Source: Acarospora socialis (lineage: Eukaryota; Ascomycota; Lecanoromycetes; Acarosporales; Acarosporaceae). From it: a DNA stretch of 64,000 bases. Below are positions 11,361 through 23,821 of the stretch, piece by piece. The translations under genes were made by a program, and so were the position numbers. The stretch's first letter is position 1. Every line of letters starts with the position of its first letter. The stretch spans positions 1,426,001 through 1,490,000 of the forward strand of contig JAMYGW020000005.1 of assembly GCA_025617375.2 (NCBI GenBank). Reading direction: 5' to 3'. Below the pieces are notes generated by a model. That model searched no databases, was not told the origin of the DNA, and saw nothing but the letters and a program-made list of their open reading frames with translations.

Positions 11361-12622
11361 CCTCTGTGGTGTTGGACTCGACTGAGATGAAATGAGACTG
11401 AGATCTTTGTAGGTAGAACATGCCGTTCAGGACAGACCTAACATCCTCTGTATGCCCCAAATACCATCCTTACTCATGACAGGGGGCCCTCATGCACAAT
11501 GTCATTGTTCCGCAGTGCAGCGTAACTGAATAGTGTCATTGCGAGGCCAGGCAACAGTAAGCCTTGGTAAATGACCCACTGGCCATTTCTTGGTGTTTCA
11601 CCGAACTCGTCACTGATTGATCAATCGCTATCAACTGGTTGATTCACGGGTGACCTAGGCTGCCTTATGGATTGCCACACACCGAGTAACGCATCTTCCG
11701 CGACACCAGTCTCTCTCCCGCTTGTTCCTCTAACCCTCAATGCCCCCACTGCCCCCATTCCGTTCCTATACCTTGACCGAACTCGCCATCATGTGCTTGT
11801 GTATTTCGCCGGCACATGGGTTTCCCCCTCCACATTTTTGCATGAGATTTCTTGGTCATTGACCAAAGGCAGTCAGGCTCGTTGTGATTGGCTCCTGCTG
11901 AATCTTACATGCACGTCACCCACCACAAGGTTTCGGACATCCTGACTTATAAAATCCTGGTCTATACCGGTGAAGCAAGCTAAAGTGACCGGCAGCCGGT
12001 TGGGGCGGCGCAGTCACTGCATCTAATAGATTAATGCGGTACACTCACAAAACTCGGACAAGACGCGAGGATGTTCATAGTGAACTGCAAGGCAAACATC
12101 ATCAGCAATGTGTGGGAGCGGCGCAGTCGCTGCACATGATGTCGTATTGCGCGAACGAGCTTATAGATATTGCTGTACAAAGAAGTTTGATCATCCCATC
12201 TTATAGTATGCTGATATCCTGGCTATAGAATCAAGGTTTGTAAGGATGCCTAGGGCGAACTATGAGACAATGACTATCAACAACTTTTGGGAGCGGCGCA
12301 GTCACTTGCACCTTGTTGTACTCTGTATTGTTACCATAGTGAATGAGCTTACAGACAATGCTGTACGAGCGGAAAGGCTCGAGAGCTGTACCACACGATT
12401 GTTGCGTCAACATCTCAGGGGTAGTAGAACAGGATCTACAAGGACGCAGAGGTCTCATTCCTGCACTGCATTCTTGCTGCCTTGCTGTCACCCGAACAAG
12501 CTGTCCCTCGTGCCACATTCTCTTTCAATGTTAGACACCAGAAAGGTGAATTCAGCAACTTCATCTATCGGTGAAGGTCTCTTTTCTTCTGCTCTCGCCG
12601 ATCTGCCAATCACCCAAGCCAA
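11361..12622. promoter_or_regulatory. divergent intergenic region between the UbiA-family gene and P450-1
   Basis: About 1.26 kb separates the two divergent starts. No credible gene is present. It contains the three degenerate direct repeats listed at 12002-12366, which face the P450 gene, and presumably both promoters. Confidence 0.5.
12002..12366 (+). repeat. three degenerate direct repeats built on a GGCGCAGTC core
   Basis: Copies begin at 12002 (GGGGCGGCGCAGTCACTGCA), 12114 (GGGAGCGGCGCAGTCGCTGC) and 12289 (GGGAGCGGCGCAGTCACTTG). The last two copies are each followed 39-52 bp later by a second shared block, GARYGAGCTTA then AYATTGCTGTAC or ACAATGCTGTAC (12153-12178 and 12341-12366). The first copy has a related AATGCGGTAC. 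They lie about 260-620 bp upstream of the P450-1 start. They may be regulator-binding modules or the remains of a local duplication. Confidence 0.6.
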
Positions 12623-14573
12623 ATGGAGACATCACCTGTGTTATGGCTAGCAACAGCTGCCGGAATAGCGGCCCACCGTGGTCTCTTCATCTACGGAGAA
12701 TGGCACATGCAAGCTGCGGTGATTCTCATCGTCCATACGGCGGTGTACACTTTCATATGGATTACATTGATCGAGTTCAGCGATGCAACCTTTCTTGAAG
12801 CGGTGACAGAAGCTTCCTTGATCTCCTGTTGTTATCTATCATCATTGTTCGCCAGCATGGTGGTCTATCGCTTGTTTTTTCACCGCCTATGCGGATTCCC
12901 AGGACCAGTCCTTGCCAGGTCGACCAAACTCTGGCACGCCTGGAAAGGACGGCACTCGAAGAACCATTTGTTGTTAGATGAGCTTCATCACAAGTATGGG
13001 GACTATGTGCGCACTGGTGAGCAATATGCACGTAGGCTGGAATCTCTCGACTGATCGCACCAGGCCCGAGCGAATTGACGATTTTTGACGCCTCGGCTTT
13101 CATCGCAGTCAATGGACCCGGGACCAAGTGCACCAAGAGCGTGTGGTATGACTTCATGCAACCTAACTATTCCATCATTTCGAGCCGCACCCAATCAATG
13201 CACGACAAGCGACGACGCATCTGGAGTCCAGCTTTTAGTCCCGGTGGTAAGACCATCCAACGGCCTTTGGAATTTGTGCTGAAGATCTCGCAAGCTCTAA
13301 GGCAGTATGAAAGCAGAGTCCTCGAGAATGTGAGGAAAGTTGAAGGGTATATCGAGAAAGCTGCTTCATCTGACCAACCAGTTGATGTGACATCGCTGTG
13401 TTACTGGTTCGCCTTCGATGTGATGGGAGAGTTCGCTTTTGCGGAATCATTTGGCATGCTTGATAACCAGCAGTACCATCACGTGATTCTGATGTTGCGA
13501 AGGGCTCTCAACTTGCTCGGTCCGTTCAGTCCAGTTTTATGGCTTGCGCGAATCGGATTTGCCCTGTTCCCACATGTCTGGAGAATGGCCGACTGGAACA
13601 ACATGATGGCCTACTGTCAGGGAAAGATGAACCAACGCATTAAAGTAAAGGGAACAAATTGCTAGCGAGAATACTTCGAAGACGATCTGACCTGAGTTCT
13701 GCAGATGGAAGTCGATAAGCCAGATATTTCCTCCTATCTCATTGAAGACGCCAAAAAGAATGGGTTTACAGCAGTTGACCGCAAATTTCTTAATGGTGAC
13801 GCAGTCACAGTCATCATCGCTGGAAGGTTCGTAATAATCCATGGGCTGGTACTTCACTATGCAATATTGACTCCAAAAGTGATTCTTCGGCCCCAACGCT
13901 GATCTTCATTCTATATTGCTTGGCCATGTACCCACAACACGCTGACACGATCTTTGCCGAGGTTGCCGACCTTGATACACACGATTCACATGCTTTGCAC
14001 GAGCTTCCACATTTGAGCGCAGTCATTGACGAGACCCTGCGTTTGTATCCTGCAGTCCCAACTGCTGTGACACGCGAAACGCCGCCCGAGGGAGTTATGA
14101 TAGCAGGTCGCTTCATTCCAGGAAATACTACAATCGCTGTGCCACGTTACACTATCGGAAGACGTGAGTACCCAGAAATGTGAACACACACAGGGCTAAT
14201 AGAATGCCAGGGGAACTGTATTTCGAGAAAGCCGATGCTTTCATTCCAGAACGATGGTATAGCAAGCCCGAAATGGTGAAGAATCGCCACGCCCACAACC
14301 CGTTTAGTATCGGTAAGCTAGATCGTGCCAGACGCAACTTCATTGACTTATTGAGTTTTCGAAGCTGACGCACAAGATCTAGGCAAAAGCAGCTGCATTG
14401 GAAAAAATCTAGCTCTGATGGACATCAAACTAGTTGTTGCCTCGATCATTCAAAGGTATCATATTAGCTTCGCTCCTGGAGAGGACTGTCATCGTGTGTA
14501 TACTGAGATGCAAGACCAATTCACGGTAGCCCCTGGACCTCTGTCATTACTTTTCAAGCTCAGGGGTCAGTGA
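12623..14573 (+). CDS. cytochrome P450 monooxygenase (P450-1 of the gene set)
   Basis: Seven exons (12623-13016, 13064-13246, 13295-13644, 13705-13826, 13880-14163, 14211-14312, 14383-14573) join to 1,626 nt, 541 aa. The N-terminus has three hydrophobic segments before the FPGP hinge, more than the usual single anchor. This is seen in the fungal group often annotated as tryprostatin B 6-hydroxylase-like. The I-helix motif reads AGSDSS, with Ser in place of the usual Thr. The ExxR motif is ETLR, followed by FIPERW and the haem loop FSIGKSSCIG with the ligand Cys. All key residues are present, so it should be active at the endoplasmic reticulum together with a P450 reductase. It is divergent from the UbiA gene and tail-to-tail with the methyltransferase (152 bp between stops). 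The substrate is unknown and is inferred to be a terpenoid or prenylated product. Confidence 0.9.
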
Positions 14574-14725
14574 TAGGCTCGGTGAGATATTCTCAGGTCA
14601 GAAGACTTAGCCAAAAACGGCCTTGGCCGCTTTTGCACAGCTAGTTGATGCTGGCTCCGGTATGGCAGTAGGAGATGTGAGAAGGCACGACATCCTGCTT
14701 CGATGTGGATTTCTGAAGATTCTGG

Positions 14726-15663
14726 TTACTGCGTATATCCAATGGTGACATAGATTTCGAATCTGCAATACCCTCCAGCCAGGATCTCTTCTTCACACTT
14801 TCTTTGAAACTCCTTGATCTCTTGCAGCGACCAAGCGCCTGGGACACCCTTGATGCGCATTTGATGTGCCCAGCCAAATATACCGTCATAGCTAATCCTC
14901 GTGACGTTCTTGCGGGTCTCTGAAATTCGATCAGATGCCACGATGTCTTGGAATACGCCACGCAATCCCTGCTGTTCAAAGATAGCTGGCAAAGTGGAAT
15001 GACCGTACTGCAGGCGATGACCAATGCCTTCATGAAAGCGCTGTCCAACATGCTCCAAAGTCTTAGGACTGGTATCTGAGCCGCCACGAAGATATGCAGA
15101 ATGAAGGAAGTCCCCCTCGGCCCATTGGATCGCTCCACCGGGCTTAAGAAGCTGAACAGCGTTCGCGGCCACAACTTCCCAATCGTCTTTCTCCATTCCC
15201 GATACCAGTAACCTGAGGTGAACAAGATCATACTTCCCCCTCAAGGCCGCTGGAAAGGCTTGTTTCGCGTTTTGGAGAGCTAGGGAGACGTTGGCGGGAA
15301 GCGCTTCTGGAGATGGGTACTGCACGTCTGAAATATCAAAGCCATCCAACTGACAAGTGGCAGGGAGTTGCCTGGAAAGTTCGATTAGGTATATACCAGT
15401 CCCGGTGCCGATATCCGCAATGCGAGAGAACTGATCCAGTCGCGCGGCCAGCGATGGGTGAACGAGGTAGCCGAGGTTCCTTCGACGACAAGCGTTAGCC
15501 AGACCAGCTTTGAGGACTTTTAGAAGCAACTCATACTTGGTCCAAACCTCATGCTGAGCGTCTAACCTATCGCCTAGGTCAGTAAGAGATGTTAGATGAG
15601 TAAAGTTTGACTCGACCTTTGTGACTCTGTCCTCCCACGATCGAGAGCGTAATCCTCAGCCAT
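14726..15663 (-). CDS. SAM-dependent methyltransferase of the fungal secondary-metabolism type
   Basis: Two exons (15663-15617 and 15566-14726) join to 888 nt, 295 aa. Motif I is IADIGTGTGIYLIELS. It is followed by the acidic strand DGFDISDVQYP, by KYDLVHLRLLV and by the post-I motif LLKPGGAIQWAEGD. Together these form a class I Rossmann methyltransferase fold. Close relatives are common in fungal metabolite clusters, where they methylate O or N atoms of small molecules; the acceptor cannot be read from sequence. ATG at 15663 is the only in-frame start after an upstream stop. It is divergent from the hydrolase gene with 418 bp between starts, suggesting a shared promoter, and convergent with P450-1. 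Confidence 0.88.
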
Positions 15664-16081
15664 ATCGTAAATCGCTGCAGTGTCTTGCGTCTCCTAGATG
15701 GTGATACTTGACAAAAGGGAGCCTGACGTGTAACAGGGTCAGATCGAAGTTAGAGCACTAGAAACAAAGCTAAGAGTGTAGTTACTAGGAAAGCGATGGG
15801 GCAGTAAAGCACATATTGCTGTTGCCTACAGGTTGCATTTGTGCCGCTCCTCTGTATGCAGACTGTAAAGCCTTGCGGCGTGCAGCTACTACTCCTCACA
15901 GGAGCGAATTAGTGACCGTAAATTCCGGGTGATCTGTACCTCAACCTTTAGTGTCTCACCCACCACTATAGAAGGTAGCTTACCCCTCTCGGTGAGGTGA
16001 TAGCTATTAGCTTCAGAGCCCCACGGTTCTACCTCTTCACTCTTGCAATAACCCACACACTTCAAACGTTTCTTCTCGACC
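15664..16081. promoter_or_regulatory. bidirectional promoter region of the methyltransferase and hydrolase genes
   Basis: These 418 bp lie between two divergent starts in the metabolite gene set. I find no copy of the GGCGCAGTC repeat here and no other clear operator. Confidence 0.5.
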
Positions 16082-16989
16082 ATGTCCCAGCCAGGAGCTT
16101 TCACTGTCTTGTTCGTGCCTGGCTCATGGCATGTACCTGCCCATTATGAGTGCATAGTCAAGGAACTTCAATCGCGAGGCATATCCGCTTCGACACTCTT
16201 ACTTCCCACCTGCGACTTGTCCCACGCGTCGATCTTGGATCTCAACCATCCTGATCTGGCAGGTCCACGCCCATCCGAGCCATGGCCAGATATGTATGCT
16301 GATGCTCACGCCATCCGTGAGAAGCTGTCCCAGCTCGTCGAAGCTGGCAATCCGGTACTCCTTGTAGCACACTCTTATGGCGGACTACCGGCATCTGAGG
16401 CCCTGTTGCCCGAGCTCTGTTTTCAAGAAAGGAAAAAGGAGGGAAAGCCAGGCGGTGTGATTGGATTCTTCGCCATTGCGTCCTTCTTCTTGCCCGCTGG
16501 TATGACCACCGTGCAAGCTGTCGGTGGCAAACCGCTACCCACTACTCCAGAGCAGGTCAGTAATACACATGGTTTTTCTTCATCTACTCGAACAATCTCA
16601 ATCTGATAAAAGTATTGGTACGACGCTGACACCATGGGCAGCCTTCGGGCCTGCACATCATCACCGACCCTAAAAACAATCTCTTTAACGACCTGCCCCC
16701 TGCCGAGCAGGCTCATTGGGTATCACTGCTGCGACCACAATCCTGGATTGTGCACGAGACGCCATTGAGAAATCCCGGGTATCTCAATGTGCCATGCGCA
16801 TATCTCAAGACGCAGAGAGACCTCATGACCCCCATCCAAGGTCAGGAGATGGGTATTGCGGGTGCCAGACAGCTGGGAGTCAATGTCACGGAGTATACGA
16901 TTGATGGAGGCCATGATGCGTTCCTTGGGCAGCCGCAGTCTTGTGTCAAGGACATCATTGACTTTGGTACCAAGTGCAGTCATAGCTAG
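16082..16989 (+). CDS. alpha/beta-hydrolase fold protein
   Basis: Two exons (16082-16555 and 16642-16989; intron 86 bp) join to 822 nt, 273 aa. The fold starts with FVPGSWHVPAHY, the oxyanion region. The nucleophile elbow is AHSYGG, with Ser near residue 100. The likely acid is an Asp in the C-terminal half, and the catalytic His lies in GGHDAFLG near residue 255. There is no signal peptide, so the enzyme is probably cytosolic. The family includes esterases, lactonases and thioester- or C-C-cleaving hydrolases, and members are frequent in fungal metabolite clusters. Its position between the methyltransferase and P450-2 supports a tailoring or release role. The reaction is unknown. Confidence 0.87.
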
Positions 16990-17492
16990 GAACATGCCCA
17001 GTTTAGGCAGTCTCATCATCAGTGCTACTGCGAATCATAAGCCAGAATCGGATGCATTGCAATAATATGGTGACTGTGCCGATGGTGTATTGACTACAGA
17101 CTGTTGACTGTCAGTCATCTGAAGCGGAGTGATTCTGATGAGAATTGTCTGAATAAGTGTAATAACTCTGGCTACACTGCACTTGACCGCAAGGTCTAGT
17201 CCTAGGTAAGCAACTACCCGTAAGGCTCGAGATGGCGGCTGTCACGTGCGCGGATATGGTACGCTAACTTTAGTCTCACCGAAAAAGTAAAGGTAAGCGT
17301 ACTCGTACACATTGTACGAAGGTACCTTAGGTCTCAGTGCGTCTTTGGCATGATTAAGCACCTTGTGCCAAGTATCCTACTTCATATTATAATATGCAAA
17401 CAGCGGTTAGCGATTCGGTAAATACAGATTAAAGACACCTGTTCGCTACCATCCACTTCGTGACCTTTCTGGGATTATAAGTCATGTTCGAA
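16990..17492. other. intergenic region between convergent hydrolase and P450-2 genes
   Basis: This is the shared 3' flank of two convergent genes. No other feature is recognised. Confidence 0.4.
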
Positions 17493-19360
17493 CTATCTAA
17501 CCACCTTATCAACTCGGCAAGGGAGGTCATCACTCGGTTGAGCCTTCTGGATCTGGTACCCTCTTTCTCCATACACAGTCCTCACCTTTCCACTTGGCTT
17601 TTGCCCATCGAGCTCCTCATACACAGGCGTGATCTGGAATCTCCGCAACGTCATGACCATGATGATCTTCATCTCCAGCATAGCCAGCTCCTGCCCAATA
17701 CAATTCCGCGGCCCGTATTCAAACGGACGCCACGCTCCTTTAACGGGATGTAGAGGATCTCCCGGCGGGACAAGCCAGCGTTCCGGAATGAACTCGTCGG
17801 GTCGAAGCCAGTAGGCGGGATTTCGCTGCACAGGTTGCGGATTGGCCCAGACAAGGAATCCGACTGTGGGGAACTGGCGACCTTGATCGTCTGTGACGCT
17901 GAATCCGGGCTCTCCGGCACGTGTGCTGGAGACCGCCGGATACATCCGCAGCGTTTCTTTGATAACCGCAAGCGTGTAAGGGAGCCGGTTGAGCAAGAAA
18001 GGGTTTCCGATAACAATCGAGGCGGTTTCATCGAGATCTGAGCCAAAACTCTCGTCGTGTTCGGTGCGAATACGGCTGAGAGCTGCTGGATTGATGGATA
18101 GGATGTAAAAAATGTAACAGATGGAGCTGCTGGTCGTATCGTGCCCGGAAAAGAGAAACAATTTGATTTGACTCATGGCGAATCTGTGGAACGTGCTATC
18201 CATTCCCTGACTTGATTTTTCCCCTGGACTCTCTGATAGATACGCGGCCAGGGCAAGATCGACCACCGTTTTGGTTCGCTTGGCGGTTTGAGCGCTCTCA
18301 CTGCCTTGGTATTCGGCCATACGATTTTTAAGTTCCTGGGATACGTACTTGTCCATTCGTCGTGTGTTGTACCAGTGGACAAAAGGACGGAAAGGGTTCA
18401 ATTTCTCGAATGGATTAGCGCCAAACGTCAACCAACGGATTTGCATTCGCAAACCATCAACCAGCGGATTTCTTCTTCTTTGTGAGTTGAGCTGCGCATC
18501 TCTGTGGCTGTATTAGCATTGAATGATAGCCATTTGTTTCTTGGTCTTACAGAACTACTCTCCCAATAACATCCATAGCCAGATTATCGGTCAAGTCTTT
18601 CAAACAGAAACGCATTTCGTTCTCCATGTGGGTTTGCAGAATGTCACAGAATGTCACAGTCTCTTCTACGATACCAGGAGTCAAGGTCATCAGATGGCTC
18701 GCGCTAAATCCGGGATTGAAGATGCTTCGCCAGGTCTTCCACATCTGCCCTTCCATCGTGACTATGTCCCCTCCCCCTGTAATTGGTCGCAGAAAGGTCT
18801 TCATCGCATGGTATTTCGGAAGGGAGTGTTCCTGCGTGATCTGGTAAAGGGAGCCGGGAGAAGCGACCACAAGCATTTGAGGACCGAATGGCCAGGTATC
18901 TAAGTAGAACACAGGTCCGAGGTCTGGCATTGTGCGTCGGATCATATCGGGCAGATAATTGGGGTGCGCATCCTTGGGCAGCCCGGAAATGATCTTGTTG
19001 GCAAAGGGAAGGTGACCAAGAACAGGGTGGTATGGTGGCATCGGCTTGATATCAATTAGCAACACAATGTCATACATATGCCCATTACGACTGGTGACAT
19101 ACCAAGCCTTGTCTTCTAAGTTTCAAAATTCTGCTGCGGGCATGGTAAAGATTGTAGAGAAATCTGAGAAATGTCATGAAAACAATCGTTCCGACTGTAA
19201 ACATGATAGATACACTATCATAATACACGCTGCTGAGCCTCATCTTTGCGGCGGACGTGATCTGAACAAGGAAGCAGATGGCGGACGAGAGACGAAGGTG
19301 TTGTACGCTTCCTTGAGCAAATGAGATGAAGAAATGACTGTGTGGAACTGTAAAGCACAT
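17493..19360 (-). CDS. cytochrome P450 monooxygenase (P450-2 of the gene set), StcS/VerB-like
   Basis: Three exons (19360-19103, 19044-18551, 18501-17493) join to 1,761 nt, 586 aa. An alternative in-frame ATG at 19243 gives 547 aa and a more usual single N-terminal anchor, so the start is open. The sequence runs PPYHPVLGHLPF at the hinge, FSGHDTTSSS in the I-helix, KETLRMYP (ExxR), FIPERW and the haem loop FEYGPRNCIGQELA. All catalytic elements are intact. The arrangement resembles the group that includes StcS and VerB of aflatoxin-type pathways, but this shows only P450 clade, not product. It closes the right side of the metabolite gene set; the next gene to the right, erv26, is housekeeping. 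Confidence 0.9.
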
Positions 19361-20006
19361 AGGAAGGTTTGTTAACCCTGCAGAGTCCCGAGATAACTGA
19401 TGTCACTGGGGACCTTCAAGCAGAGCTTCCGTTTGATGGGAGCGAAGGCCAGTGTAAAGCATGTGTGCCTCTCTGACTAATCAGAGGTGTAATCTAAGAA
19501 CGCGGCGTAGATATCTCGAGTTTGTTGCGTTGTAGTTTACCGGTGACAAATATGGAATCAGCAGAGTACCCTTCCGCGTTACTCCGTATGTGGCGGCCCT
19601 GCCCTAGGTATAAGTCAGACCTAGAGAAGGTGTCAGCCTGCGGCTGTTGGAAGGCGGAGAGTCAATCCTGGAGCCAGGGAAGTAGTGTGGAGAGGTCCCC
19701 AGAAGCACGTCGCGGTACGAACTTCGGACGATGGTACATACTTCCTAACTTTCCTGTAACGATCATCTTACCGTCAACCATGACCAGCCTTGATAGATCT
19801 ACTATATAACTAGAATCTTGATCTGTTGATGTTCATATATATTCTTTCCGGAATCTGTCATCTAGACTCTTCAGAGACTGATGGACTCGTGAACGACTTG
19901 TGTATATAGATGAAAATGAAGGCTTGCGAAGCCTACTGTGAAAGCTGTAGACTCATCATTATTGCCATCACCTATATACAATACTATCGACGCACGGAAT
20001 TCGGTT
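19361..20006. other. intergenic region at the right border of the metabolite gene set
   Basis: No gene is recognised. The P450-2 promoter is at the left. An ACTCCGTATGTG motif occurs at about 19582. Confidence 0.4.
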
Positions 20007-20912
<906 letters not shown>

Positions 20913-21203
20913 TTTCGGGGGTTGTTGATACATGTAGGCCGTGGTGGGCAATGAATGTGTTTGAGCCAGACTCCCAGGGTGTTTTGGTTGTGACGGCATT
21001 GGTTGGGCGGGTCGTGCCGAGTGCGCCTTCACCGCCTGGCAGAAAGAGTCAGTCTCAAGTCCCACCCGTAACACGGTTTGGTAAAAGTGCCCCTCACCGT
21101 ACAATTCACTTCCAGGGTATCTACAGACTCGGGAAGACGTCTCTTGGATACCAACTGTACCGGATTGTTGTTAGCCTTGGTGGACTGCGTGGACAACCCA
21201 GTC
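20913..21203. promoter_or_regulatory. bidirectional promoter region of erv26 and bud23
   Basis: Two housekeeping genes start head-to-head 291 bp apart, so this segment must carry both promoters. No specific site is identified. Confidence 0.5.
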
Positions 21204-22092
21204 ATGTCGCGCCCCGAAGATACATTGTGAGCTTAGAATCACCGTAGATCCCACTGTGAAGTCATACTAATACCGCAGACCTCCGGATCTCTTCTACAAT
21301 GACGCCGAATCTCGCAAATACACGACTTCCTCCCGTATCCGCACAATCCAATCCGACATGACGCACCGCGCCCTCGAACTCCTATCCCTCACCTCCCCCT
21401 CCCTCATCCTCGACATCGGCTGCGGCTCCGGTCTGTCCGGCGAAATTCTTTCCAACATCGACCTGGAAGACGGCGGACCGCACGTCTGGGTCGGGATGGA
21501 CATCTCCGCGTCGATGCTAGACATAGCTCTGCAGCGAGAGGTGGAAGGTGACTTGATGCTGGCAGACATAGGGCAAGGGCTGCCGTTCAGGGCGGGCAGT
21601 TTCGACGCGGCCATCAGCATCAGCGCCATACAGTGGCTCTGCAATGCCGAGAGCAGCGATGTGAACCCACAGGGCAGGCTGGCACGGTTCTTCAATGGCC
21701 TGTATGCGAGCTTAAGGAGGGGCGGGAGGGCGGTGTGTCAGTTTTATCCGAAGAATGAGGCGCAGAGGACGTTGATCAGCGCGGCCGCTATCAAGGCTGG
21801 GTTTGGGGCTGGGATATTGGAGGATGATCCAGGGACAAAGAATAGTAAGCTTTATCTTGTGTTGACGGTTGGTGGTGGGGACGTGCAAGGGGATATCACC
21901 GGTGTGGTGAGAGGGATGAACGATGTAGATGTGGTGGATGCGAGGAGGAAAGCAAAGGAGAGCAAGAAGGGGGAAGAGCGCAAGGGGAGCAAGGCGTGGA
22001 TAATGAGAAAGAAAGAGCAGATGGAGAGAAAGGGAAAGATCGTCAAGCCTTCATCGAAATACACCGGCAGGAAGAGAGGACCGACATTCTAG
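21204..22092 (+). CDS. bud23: 18S rRNA (guanine-N7) methyltransferase Bud23
   Basis: Two exons (21204-21226 and 21279-22092) join to 837 nt, 278 aa. The N-terminus reads MSRPEDTLPPDLFYNDAESRKY across the first intron, exactly the Bud23 pattern. The SAM site is ILDIGCGSGLSGE. The Lys/Arg-rich C-terminal part ends in SKYTGRKRGPTF, the conserved WBS-methyltransferase tail. Bud23 makes the m7G mark in the P-site region of 18S rRNA during 40S maturation and is stable only when bound to Trm112, whose gene lies at 41.8 kb in this window. Confidence 0.96.
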
Positions 22093-22330
22093 TGATTCGA
22101 CAGCGTACAGTTTTACGATTGCATGACAGGCGGTGTTGTACCCTTATAATGGCGTCAATGCAGCAAATGGAAGATCATGGTAGGCGTTCAGAGTAATCCA
22201 ATGGATATGCATAATTTTTACAGGGACACATGTACTATACTCATACAACCCGAGGCTAATTCATGACTCTGTCCATGTCGACGTGCCGTATCTCGACGTA
22301 GCAATGACCGGAGATTGTTGCATTATCATA

Positions 22331-23821
22331 TTATTCGGCAGCCTCCATCTTGTCAAGCACTGCACGAGTGAACTGATGTGTACTTGCGTTACCACCCATG
22401 TCTCGTGTTCTTGATTTGCTGTAGCGGTGTTAGCAAAGCTTGGAGCTCCGGATACGATAATGGCTTACCCCTCGCCGATCACATCATACACTGCCTTGGA
22501 GATGCGGTTGGCATGTTCATCCAGCCCCAGATGTCTGAGTAACATCGAGCCGGAAAGAAGCATGGCTGTGGGGTTTGCCTGGTCCTTGCCCTTGATGTCA
22601 AGACCAACGTGTCGGCATCCAGGCTCAAAAACAGCGACATCTCTGCCCATATTGCATCCCGGCACGATTCCAGGGCCGCCCACTAGCGCAGCACCCACGT
22701 TGGACAAGATCCCTCCGTACAAGTTGGGCATGACCATGACGTCGAATTGCTGCGGTCTTGAAACAGCTTGCATGGAAGCATTGTCGACAATCATGTCGTT
22801 GGTCTCCAGACTAGGGTAGTCTTCTGCGACTTTCTTGAACGTGTTCCGGAACAGCCCATCCGCAAGCTTCATGATGTTTGCTTTGTGAATACAAGTAACC
22901 TTCTTCCGGTTGTTCGCAAGGGCAAAGCTGAATGCGAACTTGGCGATTCGCTCGGATTTCGCACGAGTGATGATTTTGAGGGACTCGACAACTCCTTCTA
23001 CAGATTGATGTTCAAGACCCGAGTATTCGCCCTCGGTGTTCTCACGTATGATGCAGAGGTCCACGTTGTTGTGGCGGGTCTGGTAGCCTGGAATGTTCTT
23101 GATCAGAACAATGGAGGCGTAAATGTCAAGCTCCTGGCGAAGCGCAACGTTGAAGGATTGATGTCCAGAGCGCTCCACTGGTGTGTGTAGGATACCTAGA
23201 GTGATCAATCGTCAACAATAGTAAGACTCATGAAGCTGTGGAAGTGCACTGCACCCTTAAGACCGAGTTTATTTCGTTTCAGAGAAGAAATCGACTCTCG
23301 AAAGAGTTCTTCTGAATGTTTGTCTCCGGATTCAACGCCTGTGACATCGACCTGTTCCCATTCGATGGGGACATTGTCGGCTTTGAACACTGTCTTGACT
23401 GACTCCGCAACCTCTGCACCGATACCGTCACCTAGGAAAGATGGTTAAGTTTGTTTTGATACAGTGCGTACTACAGCCGATCAAAGCTTACCAGGTATGA
23501 GGGTGGCCGTGTACTTTCCACCGTACTTCGTTGGCTTGAATATGTCAGACTGGACCGTGGCCATTGCTGTGACTCGGGATTTAGCATGTGTTGCGCAGTC
23601 TTACAAGGCTATGCGAATGTATGAAAGTGAGACATACACCTTGCGGCCATGAATGGTCGTGGCAAACATTGTGGAGAAGCTTTGGCGCCGAGCAGGAAGG
23701 ACTGAAAAAGACGTTCAATCAGCAAGGCTCTGAGCGGGGTTGTTGAACATCACCACCAGCCATTGTGCCTCTGGTATCGAGTACTCACCTGCGCCGGTCT
23801 GGCACAGTTCCGCGACAACAT
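22331..23821 (-). CDS. idh1: isocitrate dehydrogenase [NAD] subunit 1, mitochondrial
   Basis: Secure exons are 23549-23492, 23431-23255, 23195-22469 and 22418-22331. They give 1,050 nt from SDIFKPTKYGGKYTATLIPG to the end ...QFTRAVLDKMEAAE. The protein has the IDH/IPMDH fold with GDGIGAEV, the ENTEGEYSG loop, HKANIMKLADGLF, DNASMQ and PNLYGGILSN. It is the regulatory IDH1-type subunit of the mitochondrial octamer that converts isocitrate to 2-oxoglutarate in the citric acid cycle. The targeting sequence lies in upstream exons: ATG at 23821 followed by LSRNCARPAQ, then ARRQSFSTMFATTIHGRK near 23690-23650. The junctions joining these to the secure part do not all stay in frame with the most usual splice sites, so the N-terminus is provisional. 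Confidence 0.9.
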
